Positions 17,562 to 26,890 of a DNA stretch of 64,000 nt are shown here, in pieces. Origin of the DNA: Sphingomonas koreensis (GTDB lineage: Bacteria; Pseudomonadota; Alphaproteobacteria; Sphingomonadales; Sphingomonadaceae). Within the stretch, counting starts at the first letter, position 1, and each line of letters begins with the position of its first letter. A model generated the notes under the pieces. The model ran no database searches, had not been told where the DNA came from, and worked only from the letters and a program-made list of their open reading frames with translations. Position numbers and translations under genes: made by a program. The stretch spans positions 130,449 through 194,448 of the forward strand of contig RCZF01000004.1 in assembly GCA_006438735.1 (NCBI GenBank), in the 5' to 3' direction.

Positions 17562-18491
17562 TTATGAGGCGGCGAGACTATCCCGCGCTTGCTCGCAATC
17601 CTCCGCCATCTGCGCCGTCAATGCCTCAAGGCTGTCGAACTTTGCCTCGGGACGCAGAAACTCGATCAGCTCGACCTCGATCGTCTGGCCGTAAAGGTCT
17701 TCGGCAAAATCGAAGAAATACGGTTCGAGCAATTCCTGGGGCGGATCGAAGCTGGGTCGAATCCCCAGGTTCGCCGCGCCATCCAGCACGCGCCCGTCGG
17801 GCAGCCGCCCGCGCACCGCATAGATACCATAGCGCGGCCGAAGATAGCTGCCGAGCGACAGGTTGGCGGTGGGATAGCCGATCGTGCGCCCCAGCTTGTC
17901 GCCATGCTCGACCACGCCGCGGATCGTGAACGGCCGTGTCAGCAGCGCAGCCGCATCGCGCGGATCACCGGCCTGCAGCAATTCGCGAATGCGGCTCGAC
18001 GAAACCGGCGCGCCGCCATCCGCGACCGGCCCAACCGTTTCGACCGAAAAGCCGTGCGCCGCGCCCAAATCGGCCAGCACGCGCACGTTGCCGCCGCGCG
18101 CCTTGCCGAACGTGAAATCCTCGCCCGTCACCACGCCGCCGGCGCCGATCAGGCCGATCAGCCGCTTGGTCACGAATTGCTCGGCGGTCAGCCCGGCCAG
18201 CGCGGCGTCGAAATGGAACACCAGCATCGCATCCGCCCCGGCCCCGGCGAACAGAGCCTCGCGCTGATCGAGCGTGGTCAGCCGGAACGGCGGCAGATCG
18301 GGCTTGAAGAAGCGTACCGGATGCGGATCGAAGGTCGCGACCAGCACGGGCCGCGCTTCGGCGCGCGCACGCGCCACCGCGCGCCCGACGACCGCCTGGT
18401 GCCCGGCGTGAAACCCATCGAAATTGCCCAGCGCGACGATCCCGCCCCGCAAGCCGGGCGGCACCGCCGAGCCGCCGTCGAGCCGCTCCAT
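17562..18491 (-). CDS. ribF: Bifunctional riboflavin kinase / FAD synthetase
   Basis: Makes FMN from riboflavin and FAD from FMN. 309 residues. The N-terminal nucleotidyltransferase domain has IVALGNFDGFHAGHQAVVGR (the GxFDGxHxGH ATP site) and ATFDPHPVRFF. The middle has SSSRIRELLQAGD. The C-terminal kinase domain carries GRTIGYPTANLSL and GIYAVRG. Start 18491 (MERLDGGSAVPPGLRGGIVA) fits the family; the much longer upstream frame is antisense to the oxidoreductase gene. It is upstream of ileS on the same strand (104 bp gap), a common neighbourhood in proteobacteria. Confidence 0.94.
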   Translation of the reverse strand: MERLDGGSAVPPGLRGGIVALGNFDGFHAGHQAVVGRAVARARAEARPVLVATFDPHPVRFFKPDLPPFRLTTLDQREALFAGAGADAMLVFHFDAALAGLTAEQFVTKRLIGLIGAGGVVTGEDFTFGKARGGNVRVLADLGAAHGFSVETVGPVADGGAPVSSSRIRELLQAGDPRDAAALLTRPFTIRGVVEHGDKLGRTIGYPTANLSLGSYLRPRYGIYAVRGRLPDGRVLDGAANLGIRPSFDPPQELLEPYFFDFAEDLYGQTIEVELIEFLRPEAKFDSLEALTAQMAEDCEQARDSLAAS

Positions 18492-18566
18492 GCCGCGGCC
18501 TATAGCAGCCAGCGAAGCCGACGCCAGTGCAGCGGCACTAACACGCGGCGACGGCGTTGTGCGGCG

Positions 18567-19781
18567 ATGGACCTCACCGAGCATCACGACCTGCGGAGCG
18601 GCGATCCTCATTGGGACGACCGCGCGGCGCCGCCGCCGGCCGATCCGCTCCCTTCCGCCAAGGTCGATGTCGCGATCGTCGGCTGCGGCATCATGGGCGC
18701 GATGCTGGCCGAGCGACTGGCGCGCGACGGCAAGCGCGTGGCGCTGCTCGATCGCCGGCCACCCGCGCACGGCAGCACCGCCGCCTCGACTGCGTTGGTG
18801 ATGTGGGAAATGGACGTCCCGCTGACGCAGCTCGCCGAAACCATCGGCATCGAGGAGGCGACGCGGCGCTGGCGGCGGGTGCATGAAGCAGTCGTGCGGC
18901 TGAAAGCGCGGATCGACGCCGACGGACTTGAGTGCGATGCCGAGCTGCGGCCGATCCTCTACCTCGACGGCCCGGTGTTGCCCGGCGAGGCACTGGTGCG
19001 CGAGGGCGCGGCACGGCGCGCCGGCGGCCTGCCGAGCGACTGGCTGGACGCCGAGGCGATCACCGCGCGTTTCGGCATCGCGCCGCGCGCGGCATTGGTG
19101 TCGGGCGACAGCTTCGCGGTCGATCCGGTCAAGCTGACGCTGGCGCTGCTCGATCGCGCGCGCGCAAACGGCGCGACGATCAGCTATCCGGTCGACGTGA
19201 CCGGGATCGAAAGCCACGCCGAGGGGATCGCGCTGATCAGCGACGCCGGGACGGTGATCGCCGACCGTGCGATTCTCGCACCGGGCTATGAACGCGCGCG
19301 GCTGTTCCTGCCGGCCGCCTTTTCGATCCTGTCGAGCTATGCGATCGCCACCGCGCCGGGCACGGCGCCGCTGTGGCGCGAGAAGGCGATGATCTGGGAA
19401 GCCGCCGATCCCTATCTGTACACGCGCACCGATGCGGACGGCCGCGTCATCGCCGGCGGCGAGGACGAAGAGTTCAGCGATTCGGATCGGCGCGACGCGC
19501 TGTTGGAGGCGAAGAGCGGCACGATCGCGGCCAAGCTAGGCGCGCTGATCGGCGCGGACGTAGACGTGGATCGGCGCTGGGCGGCGACCTTCGGCGCGTC
19601 GCCCGACGGCCTTCCCGCGATCGGCCGCGCACGCAATCACGATCGGCTGTGGCTGGCGAGCGGCTTCGGCGGCAACGGCGTCAGCTTCGCCGAGCTGGCG
19701 GCCGAGCTGATCGCGGCGGAATTTGCCGGCCCGCCCGATCCGATGGCGGCGGCGTTCGATCCCTATCGATTCGCGGACTGA
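18567..19781 (+). CDS. FAD-dependent oxidoreductase (DAO family)
   Basis: 404-residue D-amino-acid-oxidase-fold flavoenzyme. The dinucleotide-binding motif KVDVAIVGCGIMGAMLAERLAR begins at about residue 33, and the FAD-binding C-terminal segment is LWLASGFGGNGVSFAELAAELI. Such enzymes oxidise amines, amino acids or hydroxy acids in the cytoplasm. The substrate cannot be assigned, and no partner gene indicates it. ATG 18567 lies 75 bp from the divergent ribF start, and the N-terminal ~30 residues are poorly conserved. It is followed convergently by folA. Confidence 0.85.
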   Translation: MDLTEHHDLRSGDPHWDDRAAPPPADPLPSAKVDVAIVGCGIMGAMLAERLARDGKRVALLDRRPPAHGSTAASTALVMWEMDVPLTQLAETIGIEEATRRWRRVHEAVVRLKARIDADGLECDAELRPILYLDGPVLPGEALVREGAARRAGGLPSDWLDAEAITARFGIAPRAALVSGDSFAVDPVKLTLALLDRARANGATISYPVDVTGIESHAEGIALISDAGTVIADRAILAPGYERARLFLPAAFSILSSYAIATAPGTAPLWREKAMIWEAADPYLYTRTDADGRVIAGGEDEEFSDSDRRDALLEAKSGTIAAKLGALIGADVDVDRRWAATFGASPDGLPAIGRARNHDRLWLASGFGGNGVSFAELAAELIAAEFAGPPDPMAAAFDPYRFAD

Positions 19782-19813
19782 CCACGCCTTCGCCGGCGAG
19801 GATTCAAAAAGGC

Positions 19814-20284
19814 TTAGCCCTGCTCCAGCGCCACGAAACTATAAGCTGGGAGATCCTCTACAGCCGCATGATCCTCGCGCGTCACTTCTCGCCAACCGGC
19901 GAACGCCGGCACCACGGCATCCCCCTCGGCCGCAACATGCACTTCAGTCAGCTCGATCCGCTCGGCGCGGTCGAGGAACAGCGCGAACACTTCCGCGCCG
20001 CCGATCACCATCGCGTCGCCGCCGGCGAGCCGCAGCGCCTCGCCCGGCGTATGCGCGACTTCCGCACCCTCGGCGCGCCAGCCGTCGTCGCGCGTCAGCA
20101 CGATATGGCGACGGCCGGGCAGCGGCGCGGGAAAGCTTTCGAAGGTCTTGCGCCCCATGATCATCGGCTTGCCCATCGTCAGCGCCTTGAAGCGCTTGAG
20201 ATCGGCGGGGAGCCGCCACGGCAGCGCGCCGTCGCGGCCGATGACGCCGTTATCGGCGCGCGCGAGAATCAGCGTGATCGGCAT
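19814..20284 (-). CDS. folA: Dihydrofolate reductase
   Basis: Reduces dihydrofolate to tetrahydrofolate with NADPH. 156 residues, typical for the family. Motifs: LILARADNGVIGRDGALPWRLPADLKRFK (substrate site, with Trp and the acidic Asp in LPADLKRF), MGKPMIMGRKTFESFP for NADPH, and MVIGGAEVFALFLDRA. It lies downstream of thyA on the same strand, but the usual thyA-folA pair is interrupted here by the hemerythrin gene and a small open frame. Functionally it regenerates the folate oxidised by ThyA. Confidence 0.95.
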   Translation of the reverse strand: MPITLILARADNGVIGRDGALPWRLPADLKRFKALTMGKPMIMGRKTFESFPAPLPGRRHIVLTRDDGWRAEGAEVAHTPGEALRLAGGDAMVIGGAEVFALFLDRAERIELTEVHVAAEGDAVVPAFAGWREVTREDHAAVEDLPAYSFVALEQG

Positions 20285-20321
20285 GACCGCGCTTATGCGT
20301 CGATCGGCGCGCGCGCGCCAG

Positions 20322-20480
20322 TCAACCGCGGGCAGCCACCGATCCCGCGCTCAGACACGCAACCCAGGCACGCGCATGCTCGATCGGCAACCGCGCCGCT
20401 AGGTTGAGCAACGCCGCCGCCAACGCCGCGACGATGATCGTCTTTCGCGCTTCTCTCACGCCCGTTCTCCCGCGTTCCAT
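20322..20480 (-). CDS. Possible small membrane protein (52 aa)
   Basis: I do not recognise this frame. From ATG 20480 it would encode 52 residues: a basic start (MERGRTGVREARK), one hydrophobic helix TIIVAALAAALLNLAARLP and a short tail. CAGGG precedes the ATG and an 18-bp perfect palindrome sits only a few bases further upstream. These features make it more plausible than a random frame, but there is no homology I can name. An alternative start at 20504 would include the palindrome in the coding region. Confidence 0.3.
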   Translation of the reverse strand: MERGRTGVREARKTIIVAALAAALLNLAARLPIEHARAWVACLSAGSVAARG

Positions 20481-20485
20481 CCCTG

Positions 20486-20503
20486 TGACTACACGTGTAG
20501 TCA
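20486..20503. promoter_or_regulatory. Perfect 18-bp palindrome, possible operator
   Basis: TGACTACACGTGTAGTCA is a perfect palindrome in the gap between the hemerythrin gene and folA, immediately upstream of a 52-codon frame. Symmetry of this length with an ACACGTGT core is typical of operators for dimeric repressors such as TetR-type proteins. No regulator gene is adjacent. Confidence 0.5.
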
Positions 20504-20532
20504 TTGAGGCTGAACGTCGGGTGAACTGGGCG

Positions 20533-21051
20533 TCAGCCGGGGGCGTGGTCCTTGACCCACTGTTTGGGGTCCTTGTCGACCGGCTTCACGCCATTCAGAT
20601 GCTGCGCCTCGAACACCGCAAAGCGCACGCCGAGATCGTGACGCTCTTGAAGCGAGGCGTGCTCGCGGAAATCGGTCAGCCCCTGGCGCTCTTCCTCGGC
20701 CATGTGATCGCTGTTGGCCTTGTTGCACTCGCCCAGCGCCTCGAACCAGGCGTCGCTGCCGACGTCGTGCTTGTCGACTTGTTCGCCGGTGTCGCGGATA
20801 TCGTTGTGATCCTCGATCGCGTCCTCGGTCTCCTCGGCGGCCGAATCGGCGTCGTTGCCGCCCTCGCCGATCTTCATCAGCCGCGGGTAGAAATAGCGTT
20901 CCTCCGCTTCGGCATGCGCGTCGAGCAGATGCCGCAGCCGCGTCCACAGCGCCGACAGCGCGTCGGTGTCGCTGCGATCGACCTGTTCGATCAACGCGAA
21001 CAGCTGGCGCTGCTGCGCATGTTCGTCGAGGATAAGTTGGGTGATGTCCAT
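20533..21051 (-). CDS. Hemerythrin HHE-domain protein
   Basis: 172-residue cytoplasmic four-helix-bundle protein of the HHE cation-binding family, likely binding a di-iron centre. Candidate ligands are in LILDEHAQQRQLF, LLDAHAEAEERYFYP, EDHNDIRDT and NKANSDHMAEEERQG. Members sense or store oxygen or nitric oxide, or protect iron proteins; the exact role is unknown. It is strongly acidic in the middle (GEGGNDADSAAEETEDAIED). It lies 68 bp after thyA on the same strand and could be co-transcribed. Confidence 0.85.
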   Translation of the reverse strand: MDITQLILDEHAQQRQLFALIEQVDRSDTDALSALWTRLRHLLDAHAEAEERYFYPRLMKIGEGGNDADSAAEETEDAIEDHNDIRDTGEQVDKHDVGSDAWFEALGECNKANSDHMAEEERQGLTDFREHASLQERHDLGVRFAVFEAQHLNGVKPVDKDPKQWVKDHAPG

Positions 21052-21119
21052 GATGCCCCCTTAAGGTCGTTTCGATTGCGGCGTGAACGGTCCGCGCGGG
21101 CGGGCGGTTCCGCCCCGCG

Positions 21120-21914
21120 TCAGACGGCGACGGGCGCCTTGATGTGGACTTGCGCAACGTAATCGTGGAGCACGAAATCCTCATACTCATAGCCGTCGAT
21201 CGCATCGGGCTGGCGCACGATCTCGAGCCGCGGCAGCGGCCCCGGCGTGCGCGAAAGCTGCTCGCGCGCTTGCTCGACATGATTGAGGTAGAGGTGGCAA
21301 TCGCCGCCGGTCCAGATGAAGTCGCCCACCGCAAGCCCGCATTGCTGCGCGAGCATGTGCGTCAGCAGCGCATAGCTGGCGATGTTGAACGGCACGCCCA
21401 GGAAGATGTCGGCCGATCGCTGATAGAGTTGCAGTGACAATTTGCCGCCCGCGACATGCGTCTGGAACAGGCAGTGGCACGGGCTCAGCGCCATGGCGTG
21501 GAGCTCGCCGGGGTTCCAGGCGGTGACGATCTGTCGGCGTGAGGCTGGCTGGGTGCGGATCTGCGCGATCAGTTCGGCGATCTGGTCGATATGACCGCCG
21601 TCCGCCGTCTCCCAATCGCGCCATTGTTTGCCGTAGACCGGGCCGAGCTCGCCTTTCTCATCGGCCCATTCGTTCCAGATGCTGACCTTGCGGTCCTGCA
21701 GCCAGCGGACGTTGGTGTCGCCGCGCAGGAACCACAGCAATTCGACGATGATCGATCGCAGGTGGAGCTTCTTGGTCGTCAACACCGGAAAGCCCGCCGC
21801 GAGATCGAAGCGCAGTTGCGCGCCGAACACCGATTTGGTGCCGACGCCGGTGCGATCGGCCTGCTCGACGCCGTGGTCGAGGATTCGCTGCATCAGATCG
21901 AGATAAGCGCGCAT
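21120..21914 (-). CDS. thyA: Thymidylate synthase
   Basis: Methylates dUMP to dTMP using methylenetetrahydrofolate. 264 residues, the same length as E. coli ThyA. The catalytic cysteine is Cys146 in [10 protein letters not shown], the arginine motif is [14 protein letters not shown], and the dUMP/folate contacts are [20 protein letters not shown]. Start 21914 gives [15 protein letters not shown]. It heads the minus-strand run thyA-hemerythrin-folA. Confidence 0.97.
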   Translation of the reverse strand: MRAYLDLMQRILDHGVEQADRTGVGTKSVFGAQLRFDLAAGFPVLTTKKLHLRSIIVELLWFLRGDTNVRWLQDRKVSIWNEWADEKGELGPVYGKQWRDWETADGGHIDQIAELIAQIRTQPASRRQIVTAWNPGELHAMALSPCHCLFQTHVAGGKLSLQLYQRSADIFLGVPFNIASYALLTHMLAQQCGLAVGDFIWTGGDCHLYLNHVEQAREQLSRTPGPLPRLEIVRQPDAIDGYEYEDFVLHDYVAQVHIKAPVAV

Positions 21915-22023
21915 CGCCGATCAGGTAGCGCGCCGCGGGCCGCGCGCCAAGCACGGGCTTTGCCGTCCGTTTCGGTGCGGCATTCGCTTCTGCCCGCGCG
22001 CATCCGCGTGCCAGCCTCGGCGA

Positions 22024-22428
22024 ATGGGGCTTCAACAGGACAAAACGGCCGGAATCTGTCGCATCGGCGATCTCGGCGCGGCGCTCGCGTTATTCACGCC
22101 GATCGCGCGCGAGCCGATTGAGGTGGCTGCTTTCGCCTATCTTGATCCGGAATGGCGGCTTCTCGGCATGCGCCACACGCGCTCGGCGTCTCGCTCGCGC
22201 GTCGATATTTCGCTGCGCGCGATCGCCACCGACGCGTTGGTGCTCGATTGCGCCGGCGTGGTGATGGCGCACAACCATCCTGGCGCCGATCCGGCGCCGA
22301 GCGAGGCCGATCGCGCGATCACTCGACAGCTCGCGCGCACGCTCGATTCGCTCGGCGTCCGGCTGCTCGATCATCTGGTGCTCGCCGGCGACGCCGTGAC
22401 GAGCTTTCGCACGCTTGGTTTATTGTGA
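22024..22428 (+). CDS. Stand-alone JAB/MPN domain protein, RadC-like
   Basis: 134-residue protein covering only the C-terminal JAB (MPN) metalloprotease-like domain of the RadC/YeeS family. It lacks the helix-hairpin-helix N-terminus of full RadC (~220 residues). The metal motif is clear: VVMAHNHPGADPAPSEADRA (HxH...SxxD). In the segment where RadC has a conserved Glu (PREV) this protein has SRVDIS, so one presumed metal or catalytic position differs. Activity is uncertain. The 3' end overlaps the convergent methyltransferase gene by 9 bp (22420-22428). Confidence 0.7.
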   Translation: MGLQQDKTAGICRIGDLGAALALFTPIAREPIEVAAFAYLDPEWRLLGMRHTRSASRSRVDISLRAIATDALVLDCAGVVMAHNHPGADPAPSEADRAITRQLARTLDSLGVRLLDHLVLAGDAVTSFRTLGLL

Positions 22429-23145
22429 CGGCCGCGCCAGCCGGCACGGCTTGATCGCTTCGGGCTCCGGCCGCGGACCCACCGCCTTGAACGTTGCCAG
22501 ATAGCCCCCCGCCGAGGGCATGTCGGTCGTCCCGACCAACTGATAGCCGACCGCGGCGAATTCGCATTTGAGCAGCGCCGGCGGCGTCCCGTGATATTGC
22601 GTCGGCCGATCGGCATCGACCACGATCACTTCGCCGTCCGCGGCAAGCGAGGGGCGGATGTTCCACAGGAACTCATAAGGCTGCGCGATCTCGTGATACA
22701 TATGGACCATCACGATCCGGTCGAAGCTGTTATCGGGCAGTTTGGGATTGGCCGGCTCGCCCAGCCGCACGCTGACATTGTCGAGCCGCTCGCGCGCGAC
22801 GCGATCGGCCAGCGCGTCGCGGACCTGCGGCACGATGTCCTCGCCCAGCACGCGCCCCTTGGCGCCCACCCGCGCGGCCAGCCGCACGGTATAATAGCCC
22901 TCGCCCGCGCCGATGTCGGCGACGGTCATGCCCGGCTTGATCCCTGCCTTGTCCATCACTTCGGTCGCTTCGTTGACGCGGTCGCGCGCTTCTTCGGTCG
23001 ACCAGCGCGGCGAAACGATCTTGGCCACCGGGCGATCGGGGGTGGGGAACGGGCCCGGCCCCTTGTCGTGATGCTTGATCAACGGCTTGGAGCCGTCGCA
23101 CGCGACGAGCATGAGCGTCAGGGCGAGGGCCGCCCGGCGCTTCAC
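22420..23145 (-). CDS. SAM methyltransferase-like protein with lipoprotein signal
   Basis: 241-residue class I methyltransferase fold. Motif I is [20 protein letters not shown] (residues ~75-95), with [18 protein letters not shown] as motif IV. The N-terminus [19 protein letters not shown] has a basic start, a hydrophobic core and an LVAC lipobox, predicting a lipid-anchored, exported protein. That is unexpected because S-adenosylmethionine is cytoplasmic. It starts 4 bp inside the end of prfB (ATGA), so it is translationally coupled to release factor 2. It is not PrmC, the usual RF methyltransferase: no NPPY motif is visible. Substrate unknown. Confidence 0.75.
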   Translation of the reverse strand: MKRRAALALTLMLVACDGSKPLIKHHDKGPGPFPTPDRPVAKIVSPRWSTEEARDRVNEATEVMDKAGIKPGMTVADIGAGEGYYTVRLAARVGAKGRVLGEDIVPQVRDALADRVARERLDNVSVRLGEPANPKLPDNSFDRIVMVHMYHEIAQPYEFLWNIRPSLAADGEVIVVDADRPTQYHGTPPALLKCEFAAVGYQLVGTTDMPSAGGYLATFKAVGPRPEPEAIKPCRLARPSQ

Positions 23146-24269
23146 TCGACGTCCTCCACATCCATCGCTTCGCCGGTCACGCGCTGCGACAGGGCGGCGG
23201 CCATGAACGGATCGAGATCGCCGTCGAGCACGTCGGACGGACTGGTCGAGGTGACGCCGGTGCGCAGATCCTTGACCATCTGATAGGGTTGCAAAACGTA
23301 ACTGCGGATCTGGTGGCCCCAGCCGATATCGGTCTTGGTCGCGTTCTCCGCGTTGGCCGCCGCCTCGCGCTCCTGCAGCTCGCGCTCGTAGAGCTTGGCG
23401 CGGAGCTGGCTATAGGCCTCGGCCTTATTCTTGTGCTGGCTGCGCTGGTTTTGGCACTGCACGACGATGCCGGTCGGCAGATGGGTGATGCGCACCGCCG
23501 AATCGGTCGTGTTGATGTGCTGCCCGCCGGCGCCGCTCGCGCGGTAGGTGTCGATGCGCAGCTCGCTTTCGTTGATCTCGATGTCGATATCGTCGTCGAT
23601 CACCGGATAGACCCACACGCTGGCGAAGCTGGTGTGCCGCCGCGCCGCGCTGTCGTACGGGCTGATCCGCACCAGCCGGTGCACGCCGCTTTCGGTCTTG
23701 GCGTAGCCATAGGCGTTCTCGCCCTTCACCAGCAGCGTCGCCGATTTGATCCCGGCCTGCTCGCCCGAATGCTGATCGACCAGCTCGACCTTCATGCCGT
23801 GACGCTCGGCCCAGCGCGTGTACATGCGCTGAAGCATGCCCGCCCAGTCCTGGCTCTCGGTGCCGCCGGCGCCCGCATTGACCTCGACATAAGTGTCGTT
23901 GGCGTCGGCCTCGCCGGCGAGCAGCGCCTTGATCTTGTCGGCATCGGCGCGCGCTGCGAGACGGGCGAGATCGGCGACGCCCTCGGCCGCCATTGCATCG
24001 TCGCCCTCGGCTTCGGCCATTTCGATCAGTTCTGCGGTGTCGTTGAGTTCGCTCTCGATCGCGCGCGTCGCGGTGATCGCCTCGTCGAGCCGCTGGCGCT
24101 CGCGCATCACCGCCTGCGCCTGCTTGGGATCGTTCCACAGCGCCTGATCCTCGACCCGGGCGTTGAGCTCGTCGAGCCGGCGGAGCGCACGATCCCAGTC
24201 GAGGAACCGCCGCAGCAATGCGAGCGCCTCGTTGATCGTATCGACATGGGCCTGCGCTTCGGCGCGCAT
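23142..24269 (-). CDS. prfB: Peptide chain release factor 2
   Basis: Recognises UAA and UGA stop codons and triggers peptide release. 375 residues. The GGQ motif is at 248-250 ([14 protein letters not shown]). The codon-recognition tripeptide region reads SPYDS at 203-207, where E. coli has SPF. The gene is one uninterrupted frame from ATG 24269, so there is no programmed +1 frameshift at codon 26 as in E. coli. It precedes the lipoprotein-type methyltransferase and follows the PBP1A gene by 53 bp. Confidence 0.95.
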   Translation of the reverse strand: MRAEAQAHVDTINEALALLRRFLDWDRALRRLDELNARVEDQALWNDPKQAQAVMRERQRLDEAITATRAIESELNDTAELIEMAEAEGDDAMAAEGVADLARLAARADADKIKALLAGEADANDTYVEVNAGAGGTESQDWAGMLQRMYTRWAERHGMKVELVDQHSGEQAGIKSATLLVKGENAYGYAKTESGVHRLVRISPYDSAARRHTSFASVWVYPVIDDDIDIEINESELRIDTYRASGAGGQHINTTDSAVRITHLPTGIVVQCQNQRSQHKNKAEAYSQLRAKLYERELQEREAAANAENATKTDIGWGHQIRSYVLQPYQMVKDLRTGVTSTSPSDVLDGDLDPFMAAALSQRVTGEAMDVEDVE

Positions 24270-24322
24270 CGGGCAAACTCCAGAAAAAATCGGCGAACGA
24301 CAGATGTAGTGCGGCGTGACGC

Positions 24323-26848
24323 CTAGTAAATACCGCCCTGCCTTTGCAAGAAATCGCTGTCACGCGGCGCCTCGGCCCGGGCGGTCGGCTGCGCGGTCGG
24401 CGCCGCTGTCGGTTGACTGCGAACGGTCCGGTGGATCGTATCGGTCTCCGGCTTGAACGCTTCCCAGATCACCGGCGACAGCGGATCGTCGCTCGGCCAG
24501 GCGCCATAGACTGGACGGCCGGTGCGGCGATCGATCCGCACCATGCGGATGCCCGGCGGCGCGCGGAACTGAACCTTGGGGATGTCGGCAAACGCCTTGA
24601 CCGCGAACTGCTTGAAGATCGGCACGGCGATCGTCGCGCCCTGCGCATAGCCGCCCAGATTGCGCGGCGAATCGTAGCCGATGTAGAGCCCGCCGATCAT
24701 CTGCGGAATGCCGCCGATGAACCACACGTTGGTCGGCCCATTGGTCGTGCCGGTCTTGCCGATCATCGGCCGGTTCATGTCACGCAAGCGAACCGCCGTG
24801 CCGCGTTTGACGACGCCCTCGGTGATGTGGACCATCTGATACGCCGTCAGCGGATCGATCACCTGCCGCGTGCGGATCACCGGGCGCGGCATCGGCTTGC
24901 CGTTCCAATCGGGCGCGTTGCAATTCTCGCACGGCCGCCAATTCTCCGGCCAGATCACCTTGCCGTGACGATCCTGGACGAAATCGATCAGCGACGGCGC
25001 ATGCCAGCGGCCCTGGTTGGCGATCACCGAAAAGGCGTTGACCATCCGCTCGACGGTGGTGTCGCCGGCGCCGAGCGCGATCGACAAATATGGCGGATAA
25101 TCGCCCACCCCCATCCGCTTGGCGAGATCGACGACGTGCGTCATGCCGGTTTGCGCGGCGGCGCGCACCGTCATCAGGTTGCGCGATTGCTCGATGCCCC
25201 AGCGCATCGTGTGCGGACCCGAGCCGTGGCCGCCTTCGAAATTGCTGAAGCATTTCTGGCCGAGCGCGGCGCCCTGATAGACACAGAACGGCGCATCCAT
25301 GATGATCGACGCCGGCGTCATGCCCTGCTGGAGCGCGGCGGAATAGACGATCGGCTTGATCGTCGATCCCGGCTGCCGCATCGCCTGGTTGGCGCGGTTG
25401 AACGCCTGCAACCGCGAATCGAATCCGCCCTGCATCGCCAGCACGCGGCCGGTCGCCGGCTCCTCGACGACCATGCCGCCGGAAATCTTCGGCACGCTGC
25501 GCAGCGCATAGCCGCCGCCCGACGGCGCCACCGCGAGGATGTCGCCGACCTCGATCGCGGAGAAGGCATTGCCGCCCTTGCTGCGGATCGGCATCGATGC
25601 CGCGCTGCGGGCCATCGTCCCGGTCTGGCCGTTATCGAAGCCGAGCGTCGCCTCGCCGCCGTCGATCGCGGTCACGATCCCCGCGCGCCAATCGTTATAG
25701 TCGAGCCCGATGTTGGTCGATAGCAGCGCGCCGCGCCAATCGCCGCCGTTGATCTCGACATGGCGCAGCGGCCCGCTCCAGCCACGCCCGGCATCGTAGC
25801 GGATCAGTCCGTCGCGCAGCGCCTGAGCAGCGTCGGCCTGCACCGCGGGATCGAGCGAGGTGCGCACCCACAAACCGCCCGCATAGACGCTGTAGGGATG
25901 GTTGCCGTCGGCGTTGGCCTCGCCGTATTTGGCGATCAGATCGCGCCGCACCGCCTCGATGAAATAACCGCCGACGCGGTCGAAGGTCGGCATCTGGCGA
26001 TTGACCGTGCCGAGCGGCTCGGCGTTCGCCGCGCCGTACTGCGCCTGATCGATCCAGCCGTTCTTGAGCATCTCGCCGAGCACATAGCCGCGCCGATCGA
26101 GCGCCGCCTGGGTATCGCGATCGGGATCGTAATTGGCCGGCCCCTTGGGCAGGATCGCGAGATACGCCATCTGCGCGAGATCGAGATCCTTCAATTCCTT
26201 GTCGAAATAGGCGTGCGACGCTGCCTCGACGCCGTAAGCGTTGCGGCCGAGGAAAATCTGGTTGAGGTAAAGTTCGAGGATCTGCTGCTTGGTCAGCGCG
26301 TCCTCGATCTTATAGGCGAGGATCGCTTCCTTGATCTTGCGCGTCGGCGAATAAGCGTCGCCGATCAGCAGGTTCTTGGCGACCTGCTGCGTGATCGTCG
26401 ATCCGCCCTTGGCGCGCTGGCCGCTGCCCATCTTCGAGATGTAATCGACCACCGCGCCGGCGGTGCCGGTCAGATCGACGCCGTGATGCTCGAAGAAGGT
26501 CTTGTCCTCGGCGGCCAAGAACGCGTGGACGAGCTGCGGCGGATATTCGTCGTAGCTCAGCTCGACGCGGCGTTCGCGGGCGTAGGAATGGATCGGCGCG
26601 CCATCGATGCCGCGCACATAGGTCGGCAGCGGCGGCTCATAAGCGCGCAGCTTGTCGACCGACGGCAGCCCGCGCGCGAAAAGCAGCCAGAACAGTACGA
26701 TGCCGAGCAGGAACAAGCCGACGAGGACGACCAGCGCCTTGCCCCACCACCGGCTCCACAGACGCTTCACGCCGTCGCCCAGCCCGCTCACCTCGCGCCG
26801 CAAGCGCAGCCGCACATTACCAGAGTCAGATCCCGCCATCGCGGGCAT
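24323..26848 (-). CDS. mrcA: Penicillin-binding protein 1A (bifunctional glycosyltransferase/transpeptidase)
   Basis: Class A PBP that polymerises and cross-links peptidoglycan. 841 residues with a short cytoplasmic tail, then one membrane anchor ([20 protein letters not shown]). The GT51 domain has [14 protein letters not shown] (catalytic Glu) and [14 protein letters not shown]. The transpeptidase domain has the SxxK serine in [15 protein letters not shown] in [11 protein letters not shown] and KTGTT in [16 protein letters not shown]. An OB-like insert lies between the domains. It is 42 bp downstream of the amidase gene, so the two cell-wall genes form an operon. Confidence 0.95.
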   Translation of the reverse strand: MPAMAGSDSGNVRLRLRREVSGLGDGVKRLWSRWWGKALVVLVGLFLLGIVLFWLLFARGLPSVDKLRAYEPPLPTYVRGIDGAPIHSYARERRVELSYDEYPPQLVHAFLAAEDKTFFEHHGVDLTGTAGAVVDYISKMGSGQRAKGGSTITQQVAKNLLIGDAYSPTRKIKEAILAYKIEDALTKQQILELYLNQIFLGRNAYGVEAASHAYFDKELKDLDLAQMAYLAILPKGPANYDPDRDTQAALDRRGYVLGEMLKNGWIDQAQYGAANAEPLGTVNRQMPTFDRVGGYFIEAVRRDLIAKYGEANADGNHPYSVYAGGLWVRTSLDPAVQADAAQALRDGLIRYDAGRGWSGPLRHVEINGGDWRGALLSTNIGLDYNDWRAGIVTAIDGGEATLGFDNGQTGTMARSAASMPIRSKGGNAFSAIEVGDILAVAPSGGGYALRSVPKISGGMVVEEPATGRVLAMQGGFDSRLQAFNRANQAMRQPGSTIKPIVYSAALQQGMTPASIIMDAPFCVYQGAALGQKCFSNFEGGHGSGPHTMRWGIEQSRNLMTVRAAAQTGMTHVVDLAKRMGVGDYPPYLSIALGAGDTTVERMVNAFSVIANQGRWHAPSLIDFVQDRHGKVIWPENWRPCENCNAPDWNGKPMPRPVIRTRQVIDPLTAYQMVHITEGVVKRGTAVRLRDMNRPMIGKTGTTNGPTNVWFIGGIPQMIGGLYIGYDSPRNLGGYAQGATIAVPIFKQFAVKAFADIPKVQFRAPPGIRMVRIDRRTGRPVYGAWPSDDPLSPVIWEAFKPETDTIHRTVRSQPTAAPTAQPTARAEAPRDSDFLQRQGGIY

Positions 26849-26890
26849 GCTCTAGCAACTTTCGTGCGTGTTGCCAGCGCTGTTCCGCCT

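Noticed and set aside
23142..24269. Programmed +1 frameshift in prfB
   Set aside because: The gene is one continuous frame from ATG to stop, with no in-frame UGA near codon 26.
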